Assembly: GCA_024278955.1 (NCBI GenBank)
Contig: JAJRSE010000101.1
Span: 1-34,329 of the forward strand
DNA: 34,329 nucleotides
Source of the DNA: Planctomycetota bacterium
GTDB taxonomy: Bacteria > Planctomycetota > Planctomycetia > Pirellulales > Lacipirellulaceae
Direction: 5' to 3'
The notes beneath the pieces are model-generated. The model saw only the letters and a program-made list of their open reading frames with translations. It made no database searches and was not told where the DNA came from. Made by a program: the position numbers and the translations under genes. Below are positions 23,001-32,717 of this stretch, piece by piece; the first letter of the stretch is position 1, and each line of letters begins with the position of its first letter.

Positions 23001-24536
23001 TCAGCTCCAGAATTGTCGGTCGAGCATTCGGTAGTTGATTGCTTCGCTGATGTGATCGAGGCCGATGGCGTCGGCTCCGTCGACGTCGGCGATTGTTCTG
23101 GCTACGCGGAGCACTTTGTCGTGTGCTCGGGCGGAGAGGCCCATTTTGTCGACACTTTGTTCCAGCAGCTTTCGGCAGGGCTCGTCCACAGGGCAAAGTT
23201 CTCGTAGCTCTCGCGTGGTCATTTGGGCATTGGTTCGTGTTGGCGAACGAGAAAATCGCTCGGTTTGCCGCTGCCGGGCTTCAACAACCATCTGGCTCAT
23301 TGACTGGCTGTTGGTCCCGTCTGCCGTGGCAGAAAGTTCGCTGAACGGTACCGCCGGCACCTCGACATGAAGGTCAATCCGGTCAAGAAGCGGGCCGCTG
23401 ATGCGTGCCATGTAGCGTTCGACTTGGGGAACACTACAGTGGCACTCGCGGCGTGGGTCGTTCCGGTAGCCGCAGGGGCAAGGGTTGAGCGAAGCAATCA
23501 GCATGAAATCGGCGGGGAAGTCGGTTGAGCAGAGGGCTCGGCTAATCGTCACCTCTCCATCTTCCAGAGGCTGTCGCAAGACTTCAAGCGTTTGACGGTT
23601 GAACTCGGGAAGTTCATCTAAAAACAAGACGCCGTTGTGGGCCAAGCTAATCTCGCCAGGCGAAGGGACCGAGCCGCCGCCCACCAATCCAGCATTGCTG
23701 ATCGTATGGTGCGGAGCCCGATAAGGACGCCGGGCGAGCAGCGGCTTGCCGCGTGGCAATTTTCCCATGGCACTATAAATTCGAGTGGTCTCGATCGATT
23801 CTTCTGCCATAAGACCGGGTAAGATCGAGGGGACCCGCTTGGCCAACATCGTTTTGCCCGACCCGGGCGGGCCGATCATCAGCAGGTTATGATTTCCGGC
23901 TGCTGCTAACGTGAGAGCACGCTTGGTCATTTCCTGGCCGCGGACGTCGGAAAAATCGATGTCATAGCCGCCTAGCTCGTCGAAAATCTCGTCAAGCCGC
24001 GAAGGAGTTGGATCGATGGACAGCTGGCCCGAAAAGAAGGCTGCCGCCTGGGTTAGGCTGTTGACCGGGATCACCTCCAACCCTTCGACAACGGCTGCCT
24101 CGTAAGCGTTGGCCGAGGGCACAACAATCCCGCGTGCCCCGTTCTGTGCTGCCGCAATCGCCATGGAGAGGGCACCTTTGATCGACCGGGTGTTACCATC
24201 TAAGGCCAATTCGCCGACGACGGCATATTGATCGAAAAAATCAGAATCGACTTGCCCACTGGCGGCCAGAAGACCTACGGCGATTGGCAAGTCGAACGAA
24301 GCCGCTTGTTTTGGCAACTCCGCCGGGGCGAGGTTGATTACCACCCGATTTTGCGGTCTCACGTACCCGCTATTAACGATCGCCCTTTCGATGCGGTGGA
24401 TACTCTCTTTGACAGCCGCCTCGGGCAGGCCGACCAAAATGACCTTCGGCATCGCGGCCGGGGAAACATCGACTTCGACCTCTACAGCCAGGGCGTCGAT
24501 GCCCAGTAGGCTCAGAGTGTGCAGCTTGGCGAGCAT
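23001..24536 (-). CDS. YifB/ComM-family Mg-chelatase-like AAA+ ATPase
   Basis: A 511-residue ATPase of the YifB/ComM family; ComM is a branch-migration helicase in natural transformation. The N-terminal S5/Lon-like domain (residues 1-165) has GIDALAVEVEVDVSPAAMPK and FDLPIAVGLL. The AAA+ domain follows with Walker A GPPGSGKTMLAKR at about residue 220, the RPYRAPHHTISNAGLVGGG block, Walker B NGVLFLDELPEF, and a Cys cluster NPCPCGYRNDPRRECHC. The C-terminal Mg_chelatase_C helix bundle ends GLDHISEAINYRMLDRQFW. The ATG at 24534-24536 fits the family N-terminus; a frame extending to 24749 is an artefact. It is convergent with the C1 operon and divergent from the ABC genes. Confidence 0.93.
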   Translation of the reverse strand: MLAKLHTLSLLGIDALAVEVEVDVSPAAMPKVILVGLPEAAVKESIHRIERAIVNSGYVRPQNRVVINLAPAELPKQAASFDLPIAVGLLAASGQVDSDFFDQYAVVGELALDGNTRSIKGALSMAIAAAQNGARGIVVPSANAYEAAVVEGLEVIPVNSLTQAAAFFSGQLSIDPTPSRLDEIFDELGGYDIDFSDVRGQEMTKRALTLAAAGNHNLLMIGPPGSGKTMLAKRVPSILPGLMAEESIETTRIYSAMGKLPRGKPLLARRPYRAPHHTISNAGLVGGGSVPSPGEISLAHNGVLFLDELPEFNRQTLEVLRQPLEDGEVTISRALCSTDFPADFMLIASLNPCPCGYRNDPRRECHCSVPQVERYMARISGPLLDRIDLHVEVPAVPFSELSATADGTNSQSMSQMVVEARQRQTERFSRSPTRTNAQMTTRELRELCPVDEPCRKLLEQSVDKMGLSARAHDKVLRVARTIADVDGADAIGLDHISEAINYRMLDRQFWS

Positions 24537-24959
24537 GGTTTTTCGCCTTATTGTTGGAATAGGGAGAACTCGACCAGGAAGTAGTGAACGTGTGTGTACA
24601 CCCGGATTATCCCAGTTGCAAGGGTTAAATTTCTGAAAATGCCATGCAATGCTAACGATTGGGGCAATTGGGGCGTTGCCCAGGCGAGTTTGGCTCTTCC
24701 ATCCCCGTTTCTGCATGGTCTCAGCCGGTTGCCGCGTCGTGGACGGCAACTTATACTCATCGCTCCACTTCAGCCGACCTCCATTTCAGCCGACGGAGAG
24801 GCTGCTGTCATGCACACTTAGGATTTTTGGTGGATCGCGCGAACCAAACCCGAGGTGCAGCCGTAGCGGTTGATGGCTTAATATATGCTGCCGTTTTCCT
24901 GGCCGCGTGATTATACTTGTTCCATACCACTTTTCTGTCCTTTTCAATCGTATCGATCT
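24537..24959. other. Divergent intergenic region between yifB-like and ABC ATPase genes
   Basis: About 420 bp without a supported gene; the small frames on both strands look like noise. TTCAGCCGAC occurs twice in close succession near 24765-24795. An A/T-rich TTAATATATGC stretch near 24876-24888 is a possible -10 region for the ABC operon, without a convincing -35 partner. Confidence 0.4.
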
Positions 24960-25862
24960 ATGAGCGAAGAAATAGTTGTCCAAACGCGAGCACTTTCTAA
25001 GGTGTACCGCGATTTTTGGGGTCGCCAAAAAGTACGTGCCCTCAAGTCCCTCGATCTGGAGGTACGTCGTGGCGAGGTCTTTGGCCTGCTAGGTCCGAAT
25101 GGCTCGGGCAAGACGACCACGATCAAGCTGATCCTTGGCTTGTTGTTCCCCACGGCTGGCGAAGCGTTGGTTTTTGGGAAGGGAGCCTCGGACGTTGGCA
25201 AGAACGAACGTCTTGGCTATCTGCCGGAGGAGTCGTATCTGTACCGGTTTCTCAACGCAGAAGAAACACTCGACTTCTACGCGCGGCTTTTTGACATGAC
25301 GCCCGAGCAGCGAGAAGAGCGAGTCGACGCACTGATTAAGCAGGTGGGCCTCGATCGGGCGCGTAAGCGTCAGCTTCAGGAATACTCTAAGGGGATGACC
25401 CGCCGAATTGGACTTGCCCAGGCGCTGATCAACAATCCCGATCTTGTGCTGTTGGACGAGCCAACAAGCGGGCTCGATCCGATTGGTACGCGGGAGATGA
25501 AGGATATGATCCTTCGGCTGAAGGACGAAGGCAAAACGGTGATCATGTGTAGCCATCTGCTGGCCGATGTTCAGGATGTTTGCGATCGGATTGCGATCTT
25601 ACACCAAGGCGAGCTGAAAGAATTGGGGCGAGTTGATACCCTGTTGACCGTTGCCGATGTCACGCAAATTCGTGCGAAAGGGCTTTCTAAAGACTGTCAG
25701 AACGAATTGCGCGACGTGATTTCGCGTCATCATGGCGAATTGCTCGAGATGGACAATCCGACCACGACCCTTGAAGAACTCTTCCTTTCGATCGTCAGCG
25801 ATAGCGAAGCTCGACCTGGCCGGCGTGCTAAGGTCGAAGAAGTTGCGGATGCTTCTCCTTGA
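24960..25862 (+). CDS. ABC transporter ATP-binding protein
   Basis: A 300-residue nucleotide-binding subunit of the ABC-2 exporter type. Walker A is [10 protein letters not shown] at about residue 44. The signature motif reads [15 protein letters not shown] in place of LSGGQ, as is common in this class. Walker B is [13 protein letters not shown] and the switch histidine is in [10 protein letters not shown]-terminal regulatory extension of about 80 residues ends [12 protein letters not shown], as in NBDs paired with ABC-2 permeases. The start is ATG 24960; an upstream frame from 24885 adds a hydrophobic piece that does not fit the family. The permease gene begins 88 bp downstream. Substrate unknown. 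Confidence 0.93.
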   Translation: MSEEIVVQTRALSKVYRDFWGRQKVRALKSLDLEVRRGEVFGLLGPNGSGKTTTIKLILGLLFPTAGEALVFGKGASDVGKNERLGYLPEESYLYRFLNAEETLDFYARLFDMTPEQREERVDALIKQVGLDRARKRQLQEYSKGMTRRIGLAQALINNPDLVLLDEPTSGLDPIGTREMKDMILRLKDEGKTVIMCSHLLADVQDVCDRIAILHQGELKELGRVDTLLTVADVTQIRAKGLSKDCQNELRDVISRHHGELLEMDNPTTTLEELFLSIVSDSEARPGRRAKVEEVADASP

Positions 25863-25950
25863 TCGAACCCGACTGCGGGGTGTGTTGCATCGCAGCGATT
25901 GAATTTTCTTTCCCCTGTCCCCAGCCTCTTTTCTCTTAGCTCTTACTCCG

Positions 25951-27783
25951 ATGGTTCTTGAAGACGAAATCCTGCCTTACATGCAGTGGCTCTTGGGCGG
26001 CGAAGGCTCCCAATGGGGGGCGTTGCCACAGTTTGCCCTCGTGATGCTTGGGATTGCCCTGCTGGCCTTGGTGGTAGGCTACCTGTTTGCTGCGGCACGG
26101 CATGGAATTTTGGGAGGCGGCGATCTGGTTTTCCAAACCGTCTCGTCGGGGTTTCGCGAAATGCTGGAAATGTCTCCGCGACGAGTCTGGGCACTTGCAC
26201 GGCTTGCGATGAAAGAGGCGTGGCGCCGGCGAGTTGTCGTTGGACTCGCGGTGTTTTTGCTCGTTCTGCTTTTTGCGAGCTGGTTTTTGCAAACCAATCA
26301 CCAAGATCCAGCCAAGCTCTACATTAGCTTTGTTTCAACGGCAACGACCTACCTGGTGCTAGGCATTGCCCTGTTGCTAAGTGCGTTCAGCCTGCCCAAC
26401 GATTTTAAGACCAAAACCATCTACACCGTGGTGACCAAGCCGGTACGAGCAGGCGAAATTATTCTTGGGCGAATTATTGGTTTTTCGCTTGTCTGTACTA
26501 CGTTGCTGGCCGTGATGGCGTTGTGCAGCTATGTGTTTGTCATCCGTACGCTAGATCACCGGCATCAAGTCGATGAGCAAAGTCTTACTCGTACCGAATC
26601 GGCAGGCGAGCTGCTCGGTTTTAAGGGCCGCACGACCCTAGACGCATACCATCGGCATGATGTTCAGTTAGATGCCGAAAGCAGTGGCGACTCGCGTGAC
26701 GGTGCTGACTTGGGTGCGATTGGTAATTTTGGACACACGCACTCGATTCGAGTTCGTGGCGACGGGCATGAGGTGATGCATGCTGAGGGAATCATGCAAG
26801 CAAGGGTGCCCCATTGGGGCAAGCTTCGATTCAAAGACCGCCAGGGTGTCGAAAAAGAGCACGGTATCAATGTTGGCAACGAATGGACTTACCGCAGCTT
26901 TATCGATGGCAACTCGCAGGCGGCTGCGATTTGGACGTTTGCAGATATTAACGAGTCGCTCAAGTCCCAAGAAGGGGGCTTGGATCTTGGCTTGATTGTG
27001 CGGGTGTTTCGCACGCACAAAGGGATTGTTGGTCAAGCCATTAGCGGCGGTTTTTTGGTTCGGAATCCAGAGACGGGCGTGCAAAGCGAACTGGTGACTT
27101 TTGAGGCTTTGGATTCCAAGATTTCTAAAATGTCGCTTCAACGTAAACAAATCAGTACGGATGGCACCGAGCTTGATCTTTTTGAAGACCTTGTGAGCAG
27201 CAATGGCCGGCTAGAAGTCGTCGTCCAGTGTATGGAACAGGGGCAGTACTTTGGCTTTGCCCAACCCGACTGTTATCTGCGTCTTCCTGAGGCTTCGCCG
27301 GCATTGAACTATGTAAAAATGTACTTGAGCATTTGGGTGCAGATGGTAATCGTTACGTCAATCGGAGTTGCGTCTAGTGCTTTACTGAGCGGGCCGGTCG
27401 CCATGATGCTGACGGTTTCTTTCATTCTGCTTGGGTTCTTCCGCGATTTCTTTGTGGAAGTGGCTACGGGAGTCTCCTACGGCGGTGGACCAGTTGAATC
27501 GTTAGTTCGACTGGTTACCCAAATGAACGTCATTAGCCCGATGGAGCCGGGCGTTGGAACTTCGATGATCAAAGGAGCCGATACCGTTTTGCAAGGCTTT
27601 ATGCTAAGTGTGGCTCAAATACTTCCCGATTTTTCTTCTTTTAGCACCGCTGATTTCGCAGCTCGGGGTTTCAGTATTCCTACCGATCGCGTGCTACAAG
27701 ACTTAACCACGTGCCTAGCCTACGTGGTTGGGCTCGCGGTGATTGGCTACTTTCTGCTCCGAACACGTGAGGTCGCCAAATGA
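25951..27783 (+). CDS. ABC-2-type transporter permease, planctomycete form
   Basis: A 610-residue membrane subunit partnering the preceding ATPase. Hydrophobic segments occur at about residues 28-50, 92-112, 124-150 and 168-195. A large extracytoplasmic domain of roughly 250 residues (about 200-450) follows, then three or four TM helices in the C-terminal third, ending YVVGLAVIGYFLLRTREV. The segment LPNDFKTKTIYTVVTKPVRA is typical of ABC-2 permeases of the NatB/CcmB-like kind. The middle domain begins with an His/Asp-rich stretch (LDHRHQVDEQS, then DLGAIGNFGHTHSIRVRG). Its stop overlaps the next ATG by 4 bp (ATGA), so the downstream protein is made together with it. Substrate unknown. Confidence 0.85.
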   Translation: MVLEDEILPYMQWLLGGEGSQWGALPQFALVMLGIALLALVVGYLFAAARHGILGGGDLVFQTVSSGFREMLEMSPRRVWALARLAMKEAWRRRVVVGLAVFLLVLLFASWFLQTNHQDPAKLYISFVSTATTYLVLGIALLLSAFSLPNDFKTKTIYTVVTKPVRAGEIILGRIIGFSLVCTTLLAVMALCSYVFVIRTLDHRHQVDEQSLTRTESAGELLGFKGRTTLDAYHRHDVQLDAESSGDSRDGADLGAIGNFGHTHSIRVRGDGHEVMHAEGIMQARVPHWGKLRFKDRQGVEKEHGINVGNEWTYRSFIDGNSQAAAIWTFADINESLKSQEGGLDLGLIVRVFRTHKGIVGQAISGGFLVRNPETGVQSELVTFEALDSKISKMSLQRKQISTDGTELDLFEDLVSSNGRLEVVVQCMEQGQYFGFAQPDCYLRLPEASPALNYVKMYLSIWVQMVIVTSIGVASSALLSGPVAMMLTVSFILLGFFRDFFVEVATGVSYGGGPVESLVRLVTQMNVISPMEPGVGTSMIKGADTVLQGFMLSVAQILPDFSSFSTADFAARGFSIPTDRVLQDLTTCLAYVVGLAVIGYFLLRTREVAK

Positions 27784-29354
27784 GCGAGCATCGTTCGTTT
27801 TACCGAAAAATCACTTACCTTGTACTGATCGCAGTGCTGCTATTCCCTATTTCTCAGCTGGGTTCTCCCTCGACGTTGGAAGACCGGAAGGGGGGATATT
27901 TGGCCCAACTCCGTACCGACTACAACCTGGGCCAAGCCAATTTGGGCGACATCGATCCGTCGAGCGAAACCATCCGACTCGCAACCCTTGGGATGCGAGG
28001 CATTGCGGTTTCGCTTTTGTGGAGCAAAGCGACGGAATTTAAGAAGAAAGAAGATTGGACTAGCTTTCGTGCCACGCTCGATCAGCTTTCCAAACTACAA
28101 CCTTACTTTATCTCTTTCTGGCGATACCAAGCTTGGAACCTGTCTTACAACGTTTCGGTAGAGCTGGACGATGTTCGAGATCGTTATCACTATGTGAAAC
28201 GGGGCATCGAGTTTTTGAAGAAGGGCATCACTTACAATCGCTTTAGCCCTTATCTGCTTTCGGACCTTGGTTGGTTTATTGGCAACAAGATAGGCCGTGC
28301 CGACGAAAAAAAGCTTTACCGAAAGATGTTTAAGCTGGACGACGATTTCCATCCTGAAAATCGACCGTCGGAGTTGCGCGACAACTGGCTGGTTTCGAAG
28401 AAATGGTATTTGGATGCTATTTCGGCGGTAGACGATCATAAAAAGAGCCTCGGCAAAAAGAATCCTACGACTTTCTTCGTCAGGCCTGCGATGGCCCATA
28501 TCAATTACAGTTCTGCGATTGAGAACGAAGGAACTTTCGGAGAAAAAGCGAGGATTGCCTGGGCAACTTCCGAGCGACTATGGAACAGCTATGGGAATCG
28601 AGCCATGAGATCGTCGCGAGGTTTCATGATCCAGCTGTCTTCTTACGATCGTAGGTTAAAAGAGACAGAGGAACTGGAGCAGCAACTGGAGAACATGATC
28701 CCCGGGGCACGCGAGGACCTCCTGGCCGAGCGAAGGTCGATGCTCACGCCCGAGATGCTGGCTGTTGTTGACCTCGAAAACGAGAACCTCTCGGAAGAGC
28801 AGTACACTCTTCGTGCCGAAGCTCAGGAAAAAATCAAGCTCGACCCCACAGACTTCACCGACTACATCGCGGAAAAGGCGCCTGAGAAAAGCACCGAGGC
28901 GAGGAAGCTAATGAACCGCATCGCCGAGTACCAAACTTACCTTTTTCTCATACGTAATAATCGGCAAGTTGCGAACTATGAGTACTGGGAAAATCGATGC
29001 AAGTTCGAGCAAACGACCGAGGCATTGCGAGCCCGTGAAGTTGCTTACCTTGCCCGCCGCACTTTTCTCGACGGCGATTTACTCGAAGCCAAGCGGATGT
29101 ACGAAGAGAGCTTTGGCTTGTGGGCCAAAGTCCTTGCCGATTTCCCCTATGTCGAGGAAGATTCGACCACCGGGGCTGACATTATGGAGTACATCCTCAA
29201 GTACCGCGATGTTCTTGTGCAGCTCGACTTAACGCTAAACGACGAGGAGATTCACAACCAGTTTCCTCTCTGGGATTTCCTCGAAATTAACGATGCCGAA
29301 AGAGATTTTACTGAGGAAATCGAGCTGCACCATGGTCGCTCTTCCAAACAATAA
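27780..29354 (+). CDS. Conserved planctomycete-type protein of the ABC operon, function unknown
   Basis: A 524-residue protein translationally coupled to the permease. Residues about 10-28 form one membrane anchor (ITYLVLIAVLLFPISQLG), with the rest probably extracytoplasmic or periplasm-facing. The body is mostly helical and charged, with TPR-like or coiled-coil character: aromatic-rich segments such as PYFISFWRYQAWNLSYNVSV, and a repeated Glu-rich stretch around 300-340. No catalytic motif is recognised. Placement after an ABC ATPase and permease suggests an accessory or substrate-handling subunit. I recall similar proteins in the same position in other planctomycetes, but could not check this. 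Confidence 0.8.
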   Translation: MSEHRSFYRKITYLVLIAVLLFPISQLGSPSTLEDRKGGYLAQLRTDYNLGQANLGDIDPSSETIRLATLGMRGIAVSLLWSKATEFKKKEDWTSFRATLDQLSKLQPYFISFWRYQAWNLSYNVSVELDDVRDRYHYVKRGIEFLKKGITYNRFSPYLLSDLGWFIGNKIGRADEKKLYRKMFKLDDDFHPENRPSELRDNWLVSKKWYLDAISAVDDHKKSLGKKNPTTFFVRPAMAHINYSSAIENEGTFGEKARIAWATSERLWNSYGNRAMRSSRGFMIQLSSYDRRLKETEELEQQLENMIPGAREDLLAERRSMLTPEMLAVVDLENENLSEEQYTLRAEAQEKIKLDPTDFTDYIAEKAPEKSTEARKLMNRIAEYQTYLFLIRNNRQVANYEYWENRCKFEQTTEALRAREVAYLARRTFLDGDLLEAKRMYEESFGLWAKVLADFPYVEEDSTTGADIMEYILKYRDVLVQLDLTLNDEEIHNQFPLWDFLEINDAERDFTEEIELHHGRSSKQ

Positions 29355-29659
29355 AGAGGGCGACAATCTCTGGAACCGTCAAAACAGCGGTTTTTTATCG
29401 CTAGGAATCCGCGGCGAGTCGCTCGAAACCATTATCTAGCAAGCAGTTCCGGCATCTTGCGAAATTAGTCCAGAGAGTTATCTGCTCACTTGTTCTTTTG
29501 AACACAAACCGCACTTTCGCCGCAGGCTAGCCCCCCTTAGAATCGTCGGCTTACCATCCCTTTCTTAAAAGCCCAGAAAAGCGGGCACTTGGAAAAGCGA
29601 CCCTTGCAAACGCGATTCAGATTTCGCGAACTGGTCCTTTCCGCACGACGAGTCTCATC
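29355..29659. other. Intergenic region before trkA
   Basis: 305 bp without a gene. The start holds the terminator candidate at 29372-29396. The remainder should contain the trkA promoter, but no clear -35/-10 pair was found. Confidence 0.4.
29372..29396 (+). terminator. Possible intrinsic terminator of the ABC operon
   Basis: AACCG (29374-29378) pairs with CGGTT (29388-29392) around a 9-base loop, and the right arm runs into six T (29391-29396). The stem is short, so it is a moderate-strength candidate, 18 bp after the stop of the 524-residue protein. Confidence 0.45.
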
Positions 29660-31009
29660 ATGCGAATTGTAGTTCTTGGGGCGGGTACGGTTGGCGGTTC
29701 GATAGCGTCGCTGCTTTGCCTGCATCGCCATAGTGTCACGGTTGTTGATATCGACGGAGACAATGTCCGCCGTATTAACGATACGCTCGACGTGCGAGGC
29801 ATCACAGGCTCGGCATCTCAGTCGAGCATCTTGTTTCAGGCGGGCGTTGGCAGTGCGGATCTCTGCTTAGCGGTCACTGGCGATGACGAGGCGAACATCG
29901 TTGCTGCAAGCATGTCGAAAGCCATGGGCGCGAGACGCGCCGTCGCCCGTGTCTATGCTCCTGTATTTCGTGACTTGAGTACCTTCGACTACCAACGTCA
30001 CTTCGGCATCGACCGTCTGTTGAGCCTCGAACACCTGACTGCCTTGGAGCTTGCTCGCGGAATTCGGCATCCGGGTTCGGTTGCGGTTGAAAATTTGGCA
30101 CGGGGCGAGCTCGAAGTACACGAGGTAGCTGTTGCGTCGGACGAAAAAGGCGTCGGGAAGCCGCTGAAAGATTTGAGTCTTCCGCCTGGGGTTCGGATGG
30201 GTTCGATCACCCGTGGAGGCAAGACTTGGATTGCTGGTGCCGAAGACAAGATTGAAATCGGCGATCGACTAACGATCATCGGTATGCGGTCAGAAATGGA
30301 CGAAGTCAAATCGCTGTTCTGCTCTGATCGCAATTCCAAGCTCGGAGTCGTGATCGCAGGCGGGGGAGAAACCGGCTACCATTTGGCCAATGCGTTGGAG
30401 GGACAACGGTTTGCAGTTGTCTTGATGGAGCAGGATCGGGAACGATGCGACTTTTTGGCCGGGCATCTAAAAAGTACGGTGGTTGTGAATCAGGATGCCA
30501 CTCGACGAGCGAACTTAGAAGAAGAGCGTGTTGGAAGCGCCGACGTTTTTGTTGCTTGCACCGGAGACGACGAAAACAACATCATGGCCTCTGTCGAGGC
30601 ACGCGATATTGGTGCAGAAACGATCATGGCTCTGGTGAGCCGCCCCGATTATGCTCACGTTGTCGGAAAGCTCGGAATCGATCGGGTTGTGAGCCCTCGC
30701 GAAGTCATCGCAAAACAAGTTTTGGGGTATCTCACGTCGGGCCCCGTGGCTTCAAGAACCCACCTGGGCGACTTGGGAGATATTAGCGTCCTTGAACTCG
30801 ACGTGCTTCCGAATGCTCCGGTGACAGAACACGTTTTGGCCAGTTTGAAACTGCCCGAGCAATGCCTTATTGCGGCGGTAATTCACGAAGGCTTTGCGAA
30901 AGTTCCGGGGGGGCACGACCGATTGTTACCCGGTGATACCGTGGTAGCGCTCGTGTCTGACGAAGTGATTGACGAAGTTGAAATCATGTTTACCGCCCCC
31001 AAGAGCTAG
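29660..31009 (+). CDS. trkA: Trk potassium uptake regulator TrkA
   Basis: A 449-residue cytoplasmic gating subunit of the Trk K+ uptake system. It has the duplicated RCK layout: a first Rossmann half starting MRIVVLGAGTVGGSIASLL with a TrkA_C half at about residues 140-215, then a second nucleotide-binding half starting VVIAGGGETGYHLANAL at about residue 230, followed by another TrkA_C segment. The conserved GDDEANI and GDDENNI motifs appear in both halves. The length matches E. coli TrkA (458 aa). trkH begins 11 bp after the stop, so the pair forms one operon. NAD(H)/ATP binding by the RCK domains would gate TrkH. Confidence 0.95.
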   Translation: MRIVVLGAGTVGGSIASLLCLHRHSVTVVDIDGDNVRRINDTLDVRGITGSASQSSILFQAGVGSADLCLAVTGDDEANIVAASMSKAMGARRAVARVYAPVFRDLSTFDYQRHFGIDRLLSLEHLTALELARGIRHPGSVAVENLARGELEVHEVAVASDEKGVGKPLKDLSLPPGVRMGSITRGGKTWIAGAEDKIEIGDRLTIIGMRSEMDEVKSLFCSDRNSKLGVVIAGGGETGYHLANALEGQRFAVVLMEQDRERCDFLAGHLKSTVVVNQDATRRANLEEERVGSADVFVACTGDDENNIMASVEARDIGAETIMALVSRPDYAHVVGKLGIDRVVSPREVIAKQVLGYLTSGPVASRTHLGDLGDISVLELDVLPNAPVTEHVLASLKLPEQCLIAAVIHEGFAKVPGGHDRLLPGDTVVALVSDEVIDEVEIMFTAPKS

Positions 31010-31020
31010 TTTGAAACCAG

Positions 31021-32601
31021 ATGAACCACCGCCTCGTATTTCTATTGCTCAGCAAGATCACCTGGCTGATTGGGCTTACCATGGCCTTCAGTCTTCCGGC
31101 TGCTTGGCCAGAAGTCGGTGGCCATTCCGAATTTGAATCCCATGGTTTTTACGCCTTGCTGTCGTCGATTGCTATCTGTGCGTTCACGGGAGGCGCATTG
31201 CGTTTTTTGGGCAGGTCGGCTCCCGAGACCCTCTATCGCAAAGAAGCGATGGCAATTGTCGGACTCAGTTGGGTGCTTGCTACCGTTTTAGGCGCTTTTC
31301 CTTTCTTGTTAGCTAAGGTCGTTTACACGAGTGTGGATGGAGTTGAGGTGCCGATGGGCATCGCGGAATCGTTGTTTGAAAGCCAATCAGGGTTTAGCAC
31401 CACCGGTGCCACGATACTTACGGATATTGAAAATGAAAAATGGGTCCCGCGATGTATTCTCTTCTGGAGGTCCAGCACGCACTTCTTGGGCGGCTTAGGA
31501 ATTATCGTGCTCTTTGTGGCTGTTTTAGGGCAAGGCTCTGCCGGCAAGGCGCTGATGCGCGCCGAGATGCCTGGGCCAAGCAAAGAAGGTTCGCACGAGC
31601 GAATGCAACACACGGCCTTGATTTTCGCGGCGATCTACTGTGCCTTGAATCTTATTTTAACTCTTATTCTTAAACTCGAGGGAATGACTTGGTTTGAATC
31701 CCTTTGCCATGCTTTTGGCACCATGGCAACCGGAGGATTTAGTACGCTCAACGGAAGCCTTGGGGGATTTGAATCCAAAGCAATCGAATATACGGTCATC
31801 TGCTTCATGCTCTTGGCGGGAACCAATTTCGCTCTGCTCTATTTCTCGCTTCTTGGTAAACCGGGCATGTTGTTTAGCGATCCTGAGTGGCGGACGTATA
31901 CGGGTATTATTGTCTTATCTACGTTAATTGTGATGGGCATGGGTATCTGGGTTACGACCGACTTTAATGCCCAAGGCGATTTGTCCTCCCAGGAGGAGGT
32001 CGAAACCGCATTCCGCGATGGTCTTTTTCAGGTGGTCGCCATCATTACGACAACAGGCTTTGGCACGGCCGACTTTGACCTCTGGAACAATTTTAGCAGG
32101 GCTTTGCTGATCGTACTTATGTTTGTCGGTGGTTGTGCGGGCAGCACTGGTGGCGGCATGAAGGTGATTCGCCACATTCTTTTCGTGAAAATTCTAAGTC
32201 GAGAAATCGAACATTCTTTTCATCCTTCGGTGGTGCGCCACATTCGACTGAAAGGCGAACCTCTTACCGACCCGGAATTGCCACACAATATTTTGGTCTA
32301 CTTTGGATTGGTCGCCCTCATTTTTGCTGTGAGCACTCAGGTACTAGTCGGCATTGAGCCCGATTCAACTTGGGTTGACGCAGGGCAACCCGTTTCGAAC
32401 AAGCTGGTAGATTCCGCGAGCGCAGTCGCGGCGACCCTGCATAACATTGGGCCAGGTATTGGAATCGTGGGTCCGACGCAAAACTATGCCCCCTTCTCTG
32501 CCCAATCGAAGCTGCTGTTTACCTTTTTAATGATGTTAGGCAGGCTCGAATTGTTTGCAGTCTTGGTGTTGATCGTCCCAAGTTTTTGGCGCGATCGATA
32601 G
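31021..32601 (+). CDS. trkH: Trk potassium uptake channel protein TrkH
   Basis: A 526-residue membrane protein of the SKT K+ transporter superfamily. Four pore-loop filters are visible in order: SGFSTTGATIL, MATGGFSTLN, TTTGFGTADF and HNIGPGIGIVG, each keeping the key glycine. The conserved GGCAGSTGGGMKVIRH segment follows the third loop and supplies the intramembrane gating region and basic residue of TrkH. Hydrophobic segments run the whole length. It is 11 bp downstream of trkA. The family takes up K+ under osmotic or low-K+ conditions with TrkA as gate. Confidence 0.95.
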   Translation: MNHRLVFLLLSKITWLIGLTMAFSLPAAWPEVGGHSEFESHGFYALLSSIAICAFTGGALRFLGRSAPETLYRKEAMAIVGLSWVLATVLGAFPFLLAKVVYTSVDGVEVPMGIAESLFESQSGFSTTGATILTDIENEKWVPRCILFWRSSTHFLGGLGIIVLFVAVLGQGSAGKALMRAEMPGPSKEGSHERMQHTALIFAAIYCALNLILTLILKLEGMTWFESLCHAFGTMATGGFSTLNGSLGGFESKAIEYTVICFMLLAGTNFALLYFSLLGKPGMLFSDPEWRTYTGIIVLSTLIVMGMGIWVTTDFNAQGDLSSQEEVETAFRDGLFQVVAIITTTGFGTADFDLWNNFSRALLIVLMFVGGCAGSTGGGMKVIRHILFVKILSREIEHSFHPSVVRHIRLKGEPLTDPELPHNILVYFGLVALIFAVSTQVLVGIEPDSTWVDAGQPVSNKLVDSASAVAATLHNIGPGIGIVGPTQNYAPFSAQSKLLFTFLMMLGRLELFAVLVLIVPSFWRDR

Positions 32602-32638
32602 ATCCTCGGTAGACCGTGCTAGTAGCCGCGTCAGGCCC

Positions 32639-32688
32639 GCCCTATAATGCATCGCGACTTATATAGGGCCTCACTCTGCCCGCGATGC
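32639..32688. promoter_or_regulatory. Overlapping inverted repeats with a TATAAT box
   Basis: GCCCTATA (32639-32646) pairs perfectly with TATAGGGC (32662-32669). GCATCGCG (32649-32656) pairs perfectly with CGCGATGC (32681-32688). The two stems interlock, so only one can form unless a pseudoknot is made. TATAAT lies at 32643-32648. The block is between trkH and the next gene and may be that gene's promoter or leader. Confidence 0.45.
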
Positions 32689-32717
32689 GACTCCCTCTAG
32701 CATGAGTTTGACCGATC

